This document shows positions 32,081 to 44,626 of a DNA stretch of 64,000 nt, in pieces. The DNA is from Eledone cirrhosa (Eukaryota > Mollusca > Cephalopoda > Octopoda > Eledonidae). Position numbers and translations under genes: made by a program. The notes beneath the pieces are model-generated. The model did not search any database. It was not told the DNA's origin and saw nothing but the letters and a program-made list of their open reading frames with translations. The stretch is taken from positions 14,728,209 through 14,792,208 of the forward strand of contig OZ024743.1 in the NCBI GenBank assembly GCA_964016885.1, read 5' to 3'. How positions within the stretch are numbered: the stretch's first letter is position 1; each line of letters starts with the position of its first letter.

Positions 32081-32252
32081 TGGTGGATTGGCAGTATCGG
32101 TAGAGGGACGGACGCCACGCTTTCTAGTATAGTTACGTCCCTTTACATATTGAATACAAATCCCACCGAGGTTAACTTTGCCTTTTATCCTTACGGGGTC
32201 GATTAAATAATGTACTGGGTAATTGCTGGCCTTGTGCGAAATGTAGAAACTA
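32081..32252 (+). mobile_element. tRNA-derived SINE, subfamily B
   Basis: Starts TGGTGGATTGGCAGTATCGG, with a mutated B box (AATACAAATCCCACC), CCTTACGGGGTCGATTAAAT, and a tail TGGCCTTGTGCGAAATGTAG. It lies between (ATT)n tracts, so the target duplication is ambiguous. Confidence 0.85.
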
Positions 32253-32280
32253 TTATTATTATTATTGAAGAAGGAGGTGG

Positions 32281-32317
<37 letters not shown>

Positions 32318-32354
32318 GAACGCGTTCATGCGGTCATTCTTCCCATTCAGTATA

Positions 32355-32412
32355 ACCATGACCAGTCCTAGCTGAGGATCCGCCAAGGTGAAACAATTGT
32401 TCTCGGTATGGT
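32355..32412 (+). ncRNA. Weak hammerhead-like motif
   Basis: CTGAGGA (32372-32378) fits CUGANGA and GAAA is at 32390-32393. Helix III would be A-U and C-G around AATT with the triplet GTT. Helix I could pair CCTAG with CTCGG (one mismatch) and, outside a loop, ACCAT (32355-32359) with ATGGT (32408-32412). Helix II has only two C-G pairs and a U-U next to the core, which is not canonical. I regard it as a decayed or accidental motif. Confidence 0.3.
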
Positions 32413-32495
32413 GAACCAACTGTTGTTACCACATCTACCTAACTCGTCCCATTAACTGAGTGCTCTACTCCTACGGATATTACCTTCCAGTGTAC

Positions 32496-32499
<4 letters not shown>

Positions 32500-32586
<87 letters not shown>
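32500..32586. repeat. (TC)n(TA)n microsatellite
   Basis: (TC)n to about 32535 followed by (TA)n to about 32585. Confidence 0.95.
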
Positions 32587-32591
<5 letters not shown>

Positions 32592-35454
32592 TTTGCCTGG
32601 CTACTCCTGTTTCCGTCTATCTAGTTCAGCGGCTACAGTAGATATTTGCCTAGTTGGCCGCGCAGTGGGTCTGAACCAGGAAGCGAGTAGTTGCGTGTCA
32701 AACATTTCATTTATTTATTGATTTACTTTTCTTTTATATCTCGAAGTATATACTTATGCCAAATACGTCTAGAACACGCCGTGTTTAAGAGGTTACGAGA
32801 AACACAACATATACTAGCTTCGGCGTTTCACCAGTAACTTAGTGTTAATGGATAGCGTGTGTGAGATATGTTCTAATATGCTAATAGTTTTGTAAATGTG
32901 GAACACTACTTCCCGCTTGAGTAGTAGTAAATATCAATAATGTTTTGCTGTTGTGATAATTTGTATCGTCATTTCACAAAAACCGTTATTGTTTACTGTG
33001 GAAATTTATGATTTTACATTTTGTTAAATTCATTTCCTCAAACTATTATTTCTTGTGAGCTAATTATATCGTTGCTTGACTCATAACTATTTTCAAACAC
33101 GTTGATAATCATGTTTGCAAATTTGTTTTATTTGTCAACTATTCGGTAAGATTATAATACATTTTATGTGTTGTATGACAAAAGGAAACAAGAATGAGGC
33201 ATTTGCATAAATCCTTTCATTATAGAAAATTTGCAATGATTTATAATTCATTAGCTTTTAATACAGCGTAATTACGATGAATTCGTTTTTTGAAATTATT
33301 TTCTCGTTTGTTTTTAATGATTTTAATCTTTCATAAAGTAGCAATCTGAAAGAGATAACGAGGGTGAAAATAAATGCATAAGTTCAGAGATAATATTAGA
33401 AAACGGTGAAGAGAGACATGTTATTTATCGCATTAATCTAACTAGATTTTGATGGATAACCATTATCAGCCTTCCTTATGACTGACAATGGCGATTTATA
33501 ACAACAATACTTTCTAAGACCCTATATGCGAAGTGTTCACTACTAGGAAATCTTTTGTTGATATGAATGAGAACGTGCAATAAACAAAAGAAAAAAGCCC
33601 GAAACACAAAGGCTATGCGAAGATAGCAAAACCATGATAAAATATAATTGTTAGAAATAAGTATTGTATAAAGCGCTAAAACCATTTGTTGAAATTTTTA
33701 AACCAAAACAGTAAATATCACAATGAAATTTCTGACTTGTTATAATAACTTTCAAGTCATGATGACTTTTTTTATGGTTATGGTATTGATTGATGACAGA
33801 AATTATGAAAGTCTGAATATGATGATTATTGCGTCAAATTAATTGTAAAAAATATTCTGACTTGATGTAGTCACCGAGCAGCCAGAACTGCATATATGAG
33901 ACCCATTACTGATTTTGTTTCCTCCTACGTTTCTTATTTTATAGTTAGTATTAATCTAACTTGCCATTTAACGTGCTCTGTCTTCATCACAGAGGTTAAC
34001 ATGCCTGTATGAGTAAACGTTCATGTACAGTATTGAGATGTAGTTACATTTAGCATTCCATGTGAGTCGTATTTGATAAACATGGACACATATCTTCATG
34101 CATATCTACCTACCTACATAAATATATTCATACTAACATACAAGCACACATCCCAATGACCTAGCGTATATCTTCTATGTGGACACCATAAAAATAAATG
34201 CCACGAACATGAATTTTATGGTTTTCTTACAACATTCTCGTGGAAATAAAGATCATTTCTATGATCTTTGATCTATATTTGTATGTAATTGCTACACAAG
34301 TCAGAAATGAAAGTTAAACTTAATAGTATCTCGATAATTGGTCGGAATCGTTCTCAGATCTACAATGAAGAATGCTATATGTTTTTGACGGGTTGGACAT
34401 ATACTCTATGGTTGAAATTGTAACATTAATATTTTCAACACCCCTTTCTCGTGCTATGAAGAAGTTCTTCCTCCCGCTGATTGCCGTCTGAATTACCCCT
34501 GCTTCCAAACCGGTGTCACGAACATTCTTCAACCTGGTTGTGGTGGTTGATGTCCCAAATCCTCCCAACCCATCAGGTTTCTAGGAAAGAACTTTGTTAG
34601 CCATTTCATTGTGACCTGTCACATGTCGGCTTATGCGATCCTTCTGCGCCGTATGATGTTTGGCTATGATTAACATGTTACGAAAGCATGACGCAGCATG
34701 GAAATCATAATGAAACTCTTACCTCTCGAATAAAGAATCATAACACCCGAAATTTTCTTGATGCCGTATGATGATGCCCCACAATATGTTTGATGTGTGT
34801 ATCATGTTAGTTGTGACTAATCAATTTATGTTAAAAGCAAATGTTAGTATATAATGTAGCAAATCATATGGGGCTATGTTATCAGACCGATAAAATGTGA
34901 CAGTAGGTTATCTATGATGGTCCACAAACCGGTATGTTAGCGTTATCTTTCAATTTGCTGCGTTTGCATTCTGTGGATAAAGAATCACATAAAATATTTA
35001 CTCCACAAACAGGACGATAGCACAGGTAAGGACATAGATAGGAAAACACACGCAAACTAAAACTGTTGAGGCTAGCCGTTTTATACAAAACATTATGCAC
35101 TAGTAAGAAAGGATAGTATTGAGGAATAATATAATAATCCTCCCAATAACATTGTGACCATAGCCTCTCAAAATATGAAAGCAATTAGGTGGAATCTTCT
35201 TGAAAATCTGTAAACAAATTATACGAGTTACAGCATATATATAATAAATTGTGCCACACAACTATATTACATGATATTTGTAAAGAATAGCGAAAGCCGA
35301 AAGGATATATGACGAACTAATGAGAAAGATACTGATGATTTACCTGCACTGTTGTATCCGTATGGTTCTTCCTTTTTTAGTGGGATCATGCGTCTGAAAG
35401 AAGGAAGGCAGAAATCTTGAGAATAGGGACTTCATAGAGCTGAGAATGATACAT
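32587..35454. other. Intergenic DNA, no gene seen
   Basis: Nearly 2.9 kb with few simple repeats, the longest such stretch besides 3.2-5.7 kb. Short frames (for example 33476-33685, 34320-34568 and 34912-35184, all minus) show no known domain. If a host regulatory element or exon exists in this window, this is one of the two places where it would not be hidden by transposons; I see no positive evidence for one. Confidence 0.4.
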
Positions 35455-35523
35455 CTCTTCTTCTTCTTCTTCTTCTTCTTCTTCTTCTTCTTCTTCTTCT
35501 TCTTCTATTCTATAATAATAATA

Positions 35524-35566
<43 letters not shown>
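35455..35566. repeat. (TTC)n and (AAT)n microsatellites
   Basis: About 17 TTC units to 35506, then (AAT)n from about 35514 to 35566 in which the next SINE sits. Confidence 0.95.
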
Positions 35567-35567
<1 letters not shown>

Positions 35568-35748
35568 TGTTTCTACTTTAGGCACAAGGCCAGCAATCAC
35601 CAGTTCATTACTGGTACTTTACTTTATCGACCCCATAGGATGAAAGGCAAAGTCAACCTCGGCGGGATTTGAACTCAGATCGTAAAGAGACGTAACTATG
35701 CTGGAAAGCATGGCGTCCGACCCTCTACCGATACTGCCAATCCACGGC
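35567..35748 (-). mobile_element. tRNA-derived SINE in (AAT)n, subfamily B
   Basis: On the plus strand the reverse complement is seen: TTGTTTCTACTTTAGGCACA, ATCGACCCCATAGGATGAAA, GGCGGGATTTGAACTCAGAT, CGTAAAGAGACGTAACTATG, and the head ATACTGCCAATCCAC. (AAT)n lies on both sides. It carries the subfamily B signature. Confidence 0.9.
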
Positions 35749-35777
35749 AATAATAATAATAATAATAATAATAATAA
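35749..35777. repeat. (AAT)n tract at the 5' end of R4-like copy 1
   Basis: Ten AAT units between the SINE and the first base of the LINE. Confidence 0.9.
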
Positions 35778-36991
35778 GGGAAGAAGACGCACGAGGTGAT
35801 AGAAGGTCATGAAATCGCTTCCGTAAGTTTTGAATTTTTAACATATTTAAATCATTTGTGAAATAACAACTCTTAGTACAAATGCTACGTAAAGCACCCG
35901 GCTTGAGCCCCCAAAAAATTCGGACCCAAAATATATTGTTATAAGGCTCAAATACTCAAATATTCAACTTTGTATTGTACATTGTTTATTCAAAAAAGAA
36001 AATAGCTATAAATGGAAGAAAAAACCCCTCCCCCTCCTCTGTCTACACTATATAGAACAGCCAAACAACACCAATCTCACCAACACCAGAAACTTGATAC
36101 ACCACCTACCCCATCACCTCTCTGTGTACACTAAACACAACAGCCAGATAACGGCAATTTCACCACCACCACAACCAATCTTAACATAATAAGGATAATA
36201 ATAAATACTATTATTATTGTCCCAAGTCTTAACAAACTGTTTAATCCCAACATTAAGGGAATTTAGGTCAACACACATATACGCGACTAACCCCATAGAT
36301 TCACCGAACGGACATCAGTCCTTCATTGCTACCACCGCTACAACAACACCATCACTGCTGCCATCATTACTACCACTATCCCACCATCACCGCCGCCACC
36401 ACTCCTTCATTGCTACCACCACTACAACACCATCACTACAGTAATACGATCACATCACCACCACCACTGCCTCGGTATCGACATCACCACCACCACTGTC
36501 TCAGTATCGCTACCGCCACTACTGTCTCCCATTGCTTCTGCTAGTTGCTGCCACCACATTATAGAATTCCTACTAAAAAAGAGGAAGGTATCAAAATATA
36601 TAGATAGACTCAAAAGAAAAAAGAAAGAACAAACATCAAAACCAAAACAGCACAGCAACAACAGCAAAAAACGAGAAAAACAAACAGAGAAAAACAAAAA
36701 CAAAAAACAAAAAAAACGTAAAGAAAATAAGAATGAAGAGAGAAACAAGCGGACGGACAGAGAAGAGAAGGGAAACACAAAGACATTCGAACACTACATT
36801 ACAATGAAACTTATGCTTATTCATTTTTGTTTTTTTTTATGCCTGTGTGTTTGTTTGTTTATTTGTGTTCGTCTACAGCGTGGTGATAATGCCACACAAG
36901 TGCCAAATGGAACGGCGCAACCACCGAAAACGGTGAATCCACAGATGGCTATGTAACCATACATTCGCCAATCCTCGATAAGAGTGTTTAA

Positions 36992-39507
36992 ATATCGAAC
37001 CTAAACAGTTCGAATAACGGTGAAATGGAGACTAAAACGTCATGTGATAGACTCTCACCCAACAGGTGCTCCCTGGCTCAGCAGCAGGAACCTGACTGTC
37101 AACCAAATACTGCTGGTGTTGGGGGAAGAAGAAGAAGGAAAGGGGCCAGAACCAACTGGACGAAAGAATTGAATAGAACTGTTATGCAATGTTACCTGAA
37201 AAGTAACCCCAAGGAGAGGGGCTATAGGAGACGGATGCATAACATCTGGAACGAGATTGGTCTATTTAAATTAGATGAACAAAAATTGGACGGGCAGGCT
37301 CGGGTAATAAGAACTAATGGGTGGATAAGCGAGCTGGAACTGGAGGAACTGAGCAGAGAGAATAGCTTGGAGATGGAGGGTGTAGTATGCCAGACAAACG
37401 AGCCAGTGGGAAATGAAGGTGAAGAGGTCGAGAGAACGGAGGAACCACCCGAAGCAGACAATGATCTGAATACTGAGATAAATAATACCTGGAACAGAGA
37501 TACGGCCACTGAGGAGATGAATGCTGACGGGCTAGGACAAGATTCGGTTGACATCCTAAATTTAGTGGTAGATGAATTGAGCAATGATAGTGGGAGACCT
37601 ATGAAGCTAAGATTTGTAGACAGGAAAAAGTTAAAAGAAACAACAGCTAAGGTAAACAAAGTCATCCCATACCTTGAGGCGAGGAGCCTTCACCAGTGCA
37701 ACAATATCCTCAAAGCAACAGCACATACGGTGAGGAAACTACTTGGCATAAAAGCGAGAGGAAACAACAGACAAGAAAGAGCAGAGCCTTGGTGGAAGAA
37801 ACGACTGAGTGGTCAAATCAAGGAAATGAGAAATGACATAGGAAAGCTTGAGTCACTACAGAATGGGACACTAAAAAACATAGGCACTAAAAATAGACTG
37901 GAAATAAAGTACAAAACTAGGAGGAAAAAGCTAAATATGATCATAGAGGAACTGAAGCAACGCATTGTAGCAAAGAGTGCAAAAATCAGGCGATACGAGA
38001 ACAGAGTCAGTCAGTATAAACAGAACCGCATGTTCGACAACAACCAGAAGATGCTGTTTGGACAGCTTGAGGGGAAAGAAAGAGGCAACGACTTGATCCC
38101 TGAGGCGGAACAAACTAAAACATTCTGGAGAGGAATATGGGAGCAGGATGTTAGACATAATGACCAGGCAGGGTGGATTGAGACAGTACAGAGGGAGATC
38201 GGTGAGCAGGCACACCAACAAACTGATTTGAGTATCACATTTGAAACTCTTAAGGGGCAGGCAAAAAAACTAACCAACTGGAAATCACCAGGCCCAGATG
38301 GTGTGCAGGGGTATTGGATTAAAAATTTAACATCCCTCCACGCGAAACAGACGGCCATGTTCAATGACTGCTTGGTGTCGGGTGAGGTGCCAGAGTGGTT
38401 GACAAAAGTACCACAGTTCTGATAATGAAAGACCGAATCAAGGGTAATGATGTTACCAACTATAGACCTATCACATGTCTGTCCGTAATGTGGAAACTGT
38501 TGACGAGCATTGTGTCTGAGGAAATCTACCATTACCTCCACACAAACAACTTGTTACCGGACGAACAGAAAGGATGCCGAAAGAAGTCACGTGGTGCAAA
38601 GGACCAGTTACTTATTGATAAGATGGTAATGGGGAATTGCAGAAGGAGACACACTGATCTTGCCATGGGATGGATAGACTACAGAAAGGCATTTGACATG
38701 GTGCCTCACTCTTGGATCACCAAAAGCCTGGAGATCTTCAAGGTGGCAGATAACATCAGACAGTTGCTGGGCAGGAGTATGGGGTCCTGGGAGACAGAGT
38801 TGACATCAACTGGAGAATCCTTGGGAAGCGTGAAGATCAAGAGAGGTATCTTCCAGGGAGATAGCCTGTCCCCTCTGTTGTTTGTCCTTGCCCTGATGCC
38901 CTTGACCATTATGCTGCGAAAAGTGAGAGCAGGATACAAGTTGGGAAAGGGAGATTACCATCAATCACCTCCTCTTCATGGACGATTTAAGCTGTTCGGG
39001 AAGAGTGAGAAGAAGTTGGATGTGCTTGTTGACACTGTCCGTATTTTCAGCAGTGATATATGTATGCAGCTTAGTATTAGTAAGTGTGGAGTCATTATGA
39101 TAAGGAGGGGTAGGTTGAGCAGAAGTAACGGAATCCAGATACCAACAGGTGAGATGATAAAGGAAATTGACTCTGAGGAAGCATACAAGTATTTGGGCGT
39201 TCTGGAGGCTGATGGCATAAAGAACACAAAAATGAAGGAATTGTTAAGAACTGAATACATTCGGAGAATAAGGAGCGTATTGAAGTCACATCTGAACAGC
39301 AGAAATGCCATAAGCGCAGTAAATTCCAGAGCTGTGTCTATTATTAGGTACAGTGCGGGAATTCTGAGATGGAATGTTGCTGAACAAAAAGAAATGGATA
39401 GGAAGACTAGGAAGCTATTGACTATCTACAACATGTTCCACAAGAGGAGTGATGTCGATAGACTCTACCTAAGGAGATTTCCTCTTGACATGGTGCCTCA
39501 CTCTTGA
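36992..39507 (+). pseudogene. R4-like ORF, copy 1: N-terminus and frameshifted RT
   Basis: The start codon used by copy 5 (ATGTCGAACC) is ATA here (36992-36994); the next in-frame ATG is 37025. The N-terminal part has a basic, Trp-containing TNWTKELNRTVMQCYLKS segment reminiscent of a Myb-like DNA-binding region, an acidic linker, and a coiled-coil-like Lys/Arg-rich stretch before the RT. One base is missing near 38408, shifting frame. RT motifs [32 protein letters not shown] and [12 protein letters not shown] follow. Near 38953-38988 small deletions put the FMDD catalytic motif out of frame. After LYLRR (about 39478) the native sequence is lost. It cannot encode an active enzyme. Confidence 0.85.
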
Positions 39508-39566
39508 ATCACCAAAAGCCTGGAGATCTTCAAGGTGTCAGATAACATCAGACAGTTGCTGGGCAG
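39487..39566 (+). repeat. 80-bp internal duplication in R4-like copy 1
   Basis: GACATGGTGCCTCACTCTTG onward at 39487-39566 repeats 38695-38774 of the same copy with two substitutions. It is followed directly by the 3'-terminal ORF sequence (TTTTTGGAACGCTTCAAAAG). Compared with copy 2 it replaces about 867 bp (41431-42297) encoding the zinc knuckle and endonuclease. Confidence 0.85.
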
Positions 39567-39714
39567 TTGCTTTTTGGAACGCTTCAAAAGGCATGCTTGC
39601 AGGGAACAGCAAGAACCCTCCGATACGTCCTGAATATCTGAGGCTGCAGGTAGTGGCTTGATATTCATTCCAACGGACTTTCCAGTTAACCAGCATCAAT
39701 GACTGAGATTCAAG

Positions 39715-39717
<3 letters not shown>

Positions 39718-39770
<53 letters not shown>
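39718..39770. repeat. (AAT)n junction between R4-like copies 1 and 2
   Basis: About 17 AAT units; 3' tail of copy 1 and 5' boundary of truncated copy 2. Confidence 0.95.
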
Positions 39771-39772
<2 letters not shown>

Positions 39773-42442
39773 AAATGAGAAATGACATAGGAAAGCTTGA
39801 GTCACTACTGAATGGGACACTAAAAAACATAGGCACTAAAAATAGACTGGAAATAAAATACAAAACTAGGAGTAAAAAGCTAAATATTATCATAGAGGAA
39901 TTGAAGCAACGCATTGTAGCAAAGAGTGCCAAAATCAGGCGATACGAGAACAGAGTCAGTCAGTATAAACAGAACCGCATGTTCGACAACAACCAGAAGA
40001 TGCTGTTTGGACAGCTTGAGGGGAAAGAAAGAGGCACCGACTTGATCCCTGGGGCGGAACAAGCTAAAACATTCTGGAGAGGAATATGGGAGCAGGATGT
40101 TAGACACAATGCCCAGGCAGGGTGGATTGAGACAGTACAGAGGGAGATCGGTGAGCAGGCACAGCAACAGACTGATTTGAGTATCACAGTTGAAACTCTT
40201 AAGGGGCAAGCCAAAAAACTAACCAACGGGAAATCACCAGGCCCAGATGGTGTGCAGGGGTATTGGATTAAACATTTAACATCCCTCCACCCGAAGCTGA
40301 CGGCCATGTTCAATGACTGCTTGGTGTCGGGTGAGGTGCCAGAGTGGTTGACAAAAGGTACCACAGTTCTGATAATGAAAGACCGAATCAAGGGTAATGA
40401 TGTTACCAACTATAGACCTATCACATGTCTGCCCGTAATGTGGAAACTGTTGACGAGCATTGTGTCTGAGGAAATCTACCATCACCTCCACACAAACAAC
40501 TTGTTGCCGGACGAACAGAAAGGATGCCGAAAGAAGTCACGTGGTACAAAGGACCAGTTGCTTATTGATAAGATGGTAATGGGGAATTGCAGGAGGAGAC
40601 ACACTGATCTTGCCATGGGATGGATAGACTACAGAAAGGCATTTGACATGGTGCCTCATTCCTGGATCACCAAAAGCCTGGAGATCTTCAGGGTGGCAGA
40701 TAACATCAGACAGTTGCTGGGCAGGAGTATGGGGTCCTGGGAGACAGAGTTGACATCAACTGGAGTATCCTTGGGAAGCGTGAAGATCAAGAGAGGTATC
40801 TTCCAGGGAGATAGCCTGTCCCCTCTGTTGTTTGTCCTTGCCCTGATGCCCTTGACCATTATGCTGCGAAAAGTGAGAGCAGGATACAAGTTGGGAAGGG
40901 GAGAGCTTACCATCAATCACCTCCTCTTCATGGACGATCTTAAGCTCTTCGGGAAAAGTGAGAAGGAGTTGGATGTGCTTGTTGACACTGTCCGTATTTT
41001 CAGCAGTGATATATGTATGCAGTTTGGTATTGGTAAATGTGGAGTCATTGTGATGAAGAGGGGTAGGTTGAGCAGAAGTAACGGGATCCAGATACCAACA
41101 GGTGAGATGATAAAGGAAATTGACTCTGAGGAAGGATACAAGTATTTGGGCGTTCTGGAGGCTGATGGCATAAAGAACAAAAAAATGAAGGAATTGTTAA
41201 GAACTGAATACATTCGGAGAGTAAGGAGCGTATTGAAGTCACATCTGAACAGCAGAAATGCCATAAGCGCAGTAAATTCCCGAGCTGTGTCTATTATTAG
41301 GTACAGTGCGGGAATTCTGAGATGGAATGTTGCTGAACAAAAAGAAATGGATAGGAAGACTAGGAAGCTATTGACTATCTACAACATGTTCCACAAGAGG
41401 AGTGATGTCGATAGACTCTACCTAAGGAGATCTGAGGGTGGAAGAGGTCTCATCAGCATAGAAGACTGTGTTCAGATGGAGAAAAACAACCTATACAAAT
41501 ACGTGACCTATAGTAAGGAGCCAATGCTCAGAGCTGTACTGAAGGAGGGGACAGTAGGCCAGGGGATACCCAAGGAGGAAATAACATCAAGGAGGAAGAG
41601 CAGCCTTAAGGGAAAATCCCTTCATAGTACCTTCTTTGAGAAAACTGAATTTAGAGATCCACAGACATGGAACTGGTTGAGAAGAGGAGACCTCAAAAAG
41701 GCTACAGAAGGAATGCTAATGGCTGCGCAGGAGCAGGCCCTCAAAACGAAGTGGTTGAAGCACCATATCTACAAGGAGGAGGCTAGCCCACTGTGCAGGA
41801 TCTGTGGAGAGAGAGAGGAGACTGTGGCTCACATTGTGTCCGAGTGTAAACACCTAGCCCAGACCCACTATAAGGGCTGGAAACACGATGTGATGGGCAG
41901 GGTGATCCACTGGCACCTGTGCAAAGTAAACAATCTACCACATTCTGAGAAATGGTATGAGCATAGGCCAGAGGCGGTGATGGAGAACAGTCAGGTGAAG
42001 GTGCTGTGGGATTTTAGGATACAGACGGACAAAAAACTGGAACACAATTGACCTGACCTGGTGGTTGTGGACAAAGAAAAAAGATCGTGCCTGATTGTGG
42101 ATGTGGCCTGCCCGTTCGACACGAGAGTGCAAGAGAAGGAGAGGGAGAAAATTAACCGATACCAGGACCTAAAGTGGGAGGTGAAAAGGATTTGGAACTG
42201 CCATGAAGTCAAAGTGATCCCGATTGTCATAGGCGCACTGGGGACTATCTCCAAAGGTTTCCAGGGATGGTTAAAGAAAATCGGCCCCTTCACGCTTTTT
42301 GGAACGCTTCAAAAGGCATGCTTGCTTGGAACGGCAAGAACCCTCCGATACGTCCTGAATATCTGAGGCTGCAGGTAGTGGCTTGATATTCAATCCAACG
42401 GACTTTCCAGTTAACCAACATCAATGACTGAGATTCAAGGAA
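39771..42442 (+). mobile_element. R4/Dong-like LINE, copy 2 (5'-truncated)
   Basis: It begins inside the ORF at a point matching 37827 of copy 1 and ends with TTCAAGGAATAACAATAACG and an AAT tract. Its last 2,156 bp are the first unit of the tandem array continued by copies 3 and 4. Confidence 0.9.
39775..42366 (+). pseudogene. R4-like RT/endonuclease ORF with one nonsense codon
   Basis: A frame of 864 codons with a single TGA at 42049-42051 where copies 3 and 4 have AGA. In order: [50 protein letters not shown] (motif A aspartate), [20 protein letters not shown] (motif B), [10 protein letters not shown] (motif C), a thumb region, the zinc knuckle [18 protein letters not shown] (C-x2-C-x8-H-x4-C), and after the stop the endonuclease motif RPDLVV with [10 protein letters not shown] and KINRYQDL. 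The stop removes the nuclease core. No native start remains because of the 5' truncation. Confidence 0.9.
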
Positions 42443-42470
42443 TAACAATAACGATAATAATAATAATAAT

Positions 42471-44598
42471 GACTGCTTGGTGTCGGGTGAGGTGCCAGAG
42501 TGGTTGACAAAAGGTACCACAGTTCTGATAATGAAAGACCGAATCAAGGGTAATGATGTTACCAACTATAGACCTATCACATGTCTGCCCGTAATGTGGA
42601 AACTGTTGACGAGCATTGTGTCTGAGGAAATCTACCATCACCTCCACACAAACAACTTGTTACCGGACGAACAGAAAGGATGCCGAAAGAAGTCACGTGG
42701 TACAAAGGACCAGTTGCTTATTGATAAGATGGTAATGGGGAATTGCAGGAGGAGACACACTGATCTTGCCATGGGATGGATAGACTACAGAAAGGCATTT
42801 GACATGGTGCCTCATTCCTGGATCACCAAAAGCCTGGAGGTCTTCAGGGTGGCAGATAACATCAGACAGTTGCTGGGCAGGAGTATGGGGTCCTGGGAGA
42901 CAGAGTTGACATCAACTGGAGTATCCTTGGGAAGCGTGAAGATCAAGAGAGGTATCTTCCAGGGAGATAGCCTGTCCCCTCTGTTGTTTGTCCTTGCCCT
43001 GATGCCCTTGACCATCATGCTGCGAAAAGTGAGAGCAGGATACAAGTTGGGAAGGGGAGAGCTTACCATCAATCACCTCCTCTTCATGGACGATCTTAAG
43101 CTCTTCGGGAAAAGTGAGAAGGAGTTGGATGTGCTTGTTGACACTGTCCGTATTTTCAGCAGTGATATATGTATGCAGTTTGGTATTGGTAAATGTGGAG
43201 TCATTGTGATGAAGAGGGGTAGGTTGAGCAGAAGTAACGGGATCCAGATACCAACAGGTGAGATGATAAAGGAAATTGACTCTGAGGAAGGATACAAGTA
43301 TTTGGGCGTTCTGGAGGCTGATGGCATAAAGAACAAAAAAATGAAGGAATTGTTAAGAACTGAATACATTCGGAGAGTAAGGAGCGTATTGAAGTCACAT
43401 CTGAACAGCAGAAATGCCATAAGCGCAGTAAATTCCCGAGCTGTGTCTATTATTAGGTACAGTGCGGGAATTCTGAGATGGAATGTTGCTGAACAAAAAG
43501 AAATGGATAGGAAGACTAGGAAGCTATTGACTATCTACAACATGTTCCACAAGAGGAGTGATGTCGATAGACTCTACCTAAGGAGATCTGAGGGTGGAAG
43601 AGGTCTCATCAGCATAGAGGACTGTGTTCAGATGGAGAAAAACAACCTATACAAATACGTGACCTATAGTAAGGAGCCAATGCTCAGAGCTGTACTGAAG
43701 GAGGGGACAGTAGGCCAGGGGATACCCAAGGAGGAAATAACATCAAGGAGGAAGAGCAGCCTTAAGGGAAAATCCCTTCATAGTACCTTCTTTGAGAAAA
43801 CTGAATTTAGAGATCCACAGACATGGAACTGGTTGAGAAGAGGAGACCTCAAAAAGGCTACAGAAGGAATGCTAATGGCTGCGCAGGAGCAGGCCCTCAA
43901 AACGAAGTGGTTGAAGCACCATATCTACAAGGAGGAGGCTAGCCCACTGTGCAGGATCTGTGGAGAGAGAGAGGAGACTGTGGCTCACATTGTGTCCGAG
44001 TGTAAACACCTAGCCCAGACCCACTATAAGGGCTGGAGACACGATGTGATGGGCAGGGTGATCCACTGGCACCTGTGCAAAGTAAACAATCTACCACATT
44101 CTGAGAAATGGTATGAGCATAGGCCAGAGGCGGTGATGGAGAACAGTCAGGTGAAGGTGCTGTGGGATTTTAGGATACAGACGGACAAAAAACTGGAACA
44201 CAATAGACCTGACCTGGTGGTTGTGGACAAAGAAAAAAGATCGTGCCTGATTGTGGATGTGGCCTGCCCGTTCGACACGAGAGTGCAAGAGAAGGAGAGG
44301 GAGAAAATTAACCGATACCAGGACCTAAAGTGGGAGGTGAAAAGGATTTGGAACTGCCATGAAGTCAAAGTGATCCCGATTGTCATAGGCGCACTGGGGA
44401 CTATCTCCAAAGGTTTCCAGGGATGGTTAAAGAAAATCGGCCCCTTCACGCTTTTTGGAACGCTTCAAAAGGCATGCTTGCTTGGAACGGCAAGAACCCT
44501 CCGATACGTCCTGAATATCTGAGGCTGCAGGTAGTGGCTTGATATTCAATCCAACGGACTTTCCAGTTAACCAACATCAATGACTGAGATTCAAGGAA
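42471..44598 (+). mobile_element. R4/Dong-like LINE, copy 3 (tandem unit 2)
   Basis: The unit starts GACTGCTTGGTGTCGGGTGA immediately after (AAT)n. The same sequence is at 40315 in copy 2 and 44627 in copy 4, giving exact spacings of 2,156 bp. In copy 2 the bases before it are TCAAT, in copies 3 and 4 AAT, so three bases of microhomology link the internal site and the AAT tail. The copies differ by very few substitutions, so the duplication is recent. Confidence 0.9.
42477..44522 (+). CDS. R4-like RT/endonuclease, open frame of copy 3
   Basis: The frame is open from the (AAT)n tract to the TGA after LRYVLNI, about 681 codons, without a native ATG at its beginning (it reads [15 protein letters not shown]). 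It retains RT motifs A (YRKAFD), B (QGDSLSP) and C (FMDD), the C-x2-C-x8-H-x4-C zinc knuckle, and the restriction-like endonuclease residues RPD, IVDVACP and KINRYQ. The N-terminal DNA-binding part and the first RT motifs are missing. Whether it is transcribed is unknown. In-frame ATG codons inside the RT could allow only a shortened product. Confidence 0.8.
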   Translation: MVSGEVPEWLTKGTTVLIMKDRIKGNDVTNYRPITCLPVMWKLLTSIVSEEIYHHLHTNNLLPDEQKGCRKKSRGTKDQLLIDKMVMGNCRRRHTDLAMGWIDYRKAFDMVPHSWITKSLEVFRVADNIRQLLGRSMGSWETELTSTGVSLGSVKIKRGIFQGDSLSPLLFVLALMPLTIMLRKVRAGYKLGRGELTINHLLFMDDLKLFGKSEKELDVLVDTVRIFSSDICMQFGIGKCGVIVMKRGRLSRSNGIQIPTGEMIKEIDSEEGYKYLGVLEADGIKNKKMKELLRTEYIRRVRSVLKSHLNSRNAISAVNSRAVSIIRYSAGILRWNVAEQKEMDRKTRKLLTIYNMFHKRSDVDRLYLRRSEGGRGLISIEDCVQMEKNNLYKYVTYSKEPMLRAVLKEGTVGQGIPKEEITSRRKSSLKGKSLHSTFFEKTEFRDPQTWNWLRRGDLKKATEGMLMAAQEQALKTKWLKHHIYKEEASPLCRICGEREETVAHIVSECKHLAQTHYKGWRHDVMGRVIHWHLCKVNNLPHSEKWYEHRPEAVMENSQVKVLWDFRIQTDKKLEHNRPDLVVVDKEKRSCLIVDVACPFDTRVQEKEREKINRYQDLKWEVKRIWNCHEVKVIPIVIGALGTISKGFQGWLKKIGPFTLFGTLQKACLLGTARTLRYVLNI

Positions 44599-44626
44599 TA
44601 ACAATAACGATAATAATAATAATAAT

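Larger units (their letters stand above)
35778..39718 (+). mobile_element. R4/Dong-like LINE, copy 1 (near full length, rearranged)
   Basis: The 5' boundary (GGGAAGAAGACGCACGAGGT after (AAT)n) is shared with copy 5 at 51637, which marks the true 5' end. A 1.2-kb 5' untranslated region, partly ACC/CCA-rich, precedes the ORF. The 3' end TGACTGAGATTCAAGGAAT is followed by (AAT)n. In place of the zinc knuckle and endonuclease the copy carries an 80-bp repeat of its own reverse-transcriptase region. It is a member of the non-LTR clade with restriction-like endonucleases; Dong-type elements are known to sit in TAA repeats. Confidence 0.85.

Noticed and set aside
34320..34568. An 82-codon minus-strand frame as a host exon
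   Set aside because: Sequence complexity is normal, but I recognise no domain, no convincing splice context and no paralogue; evidence is insufficient.
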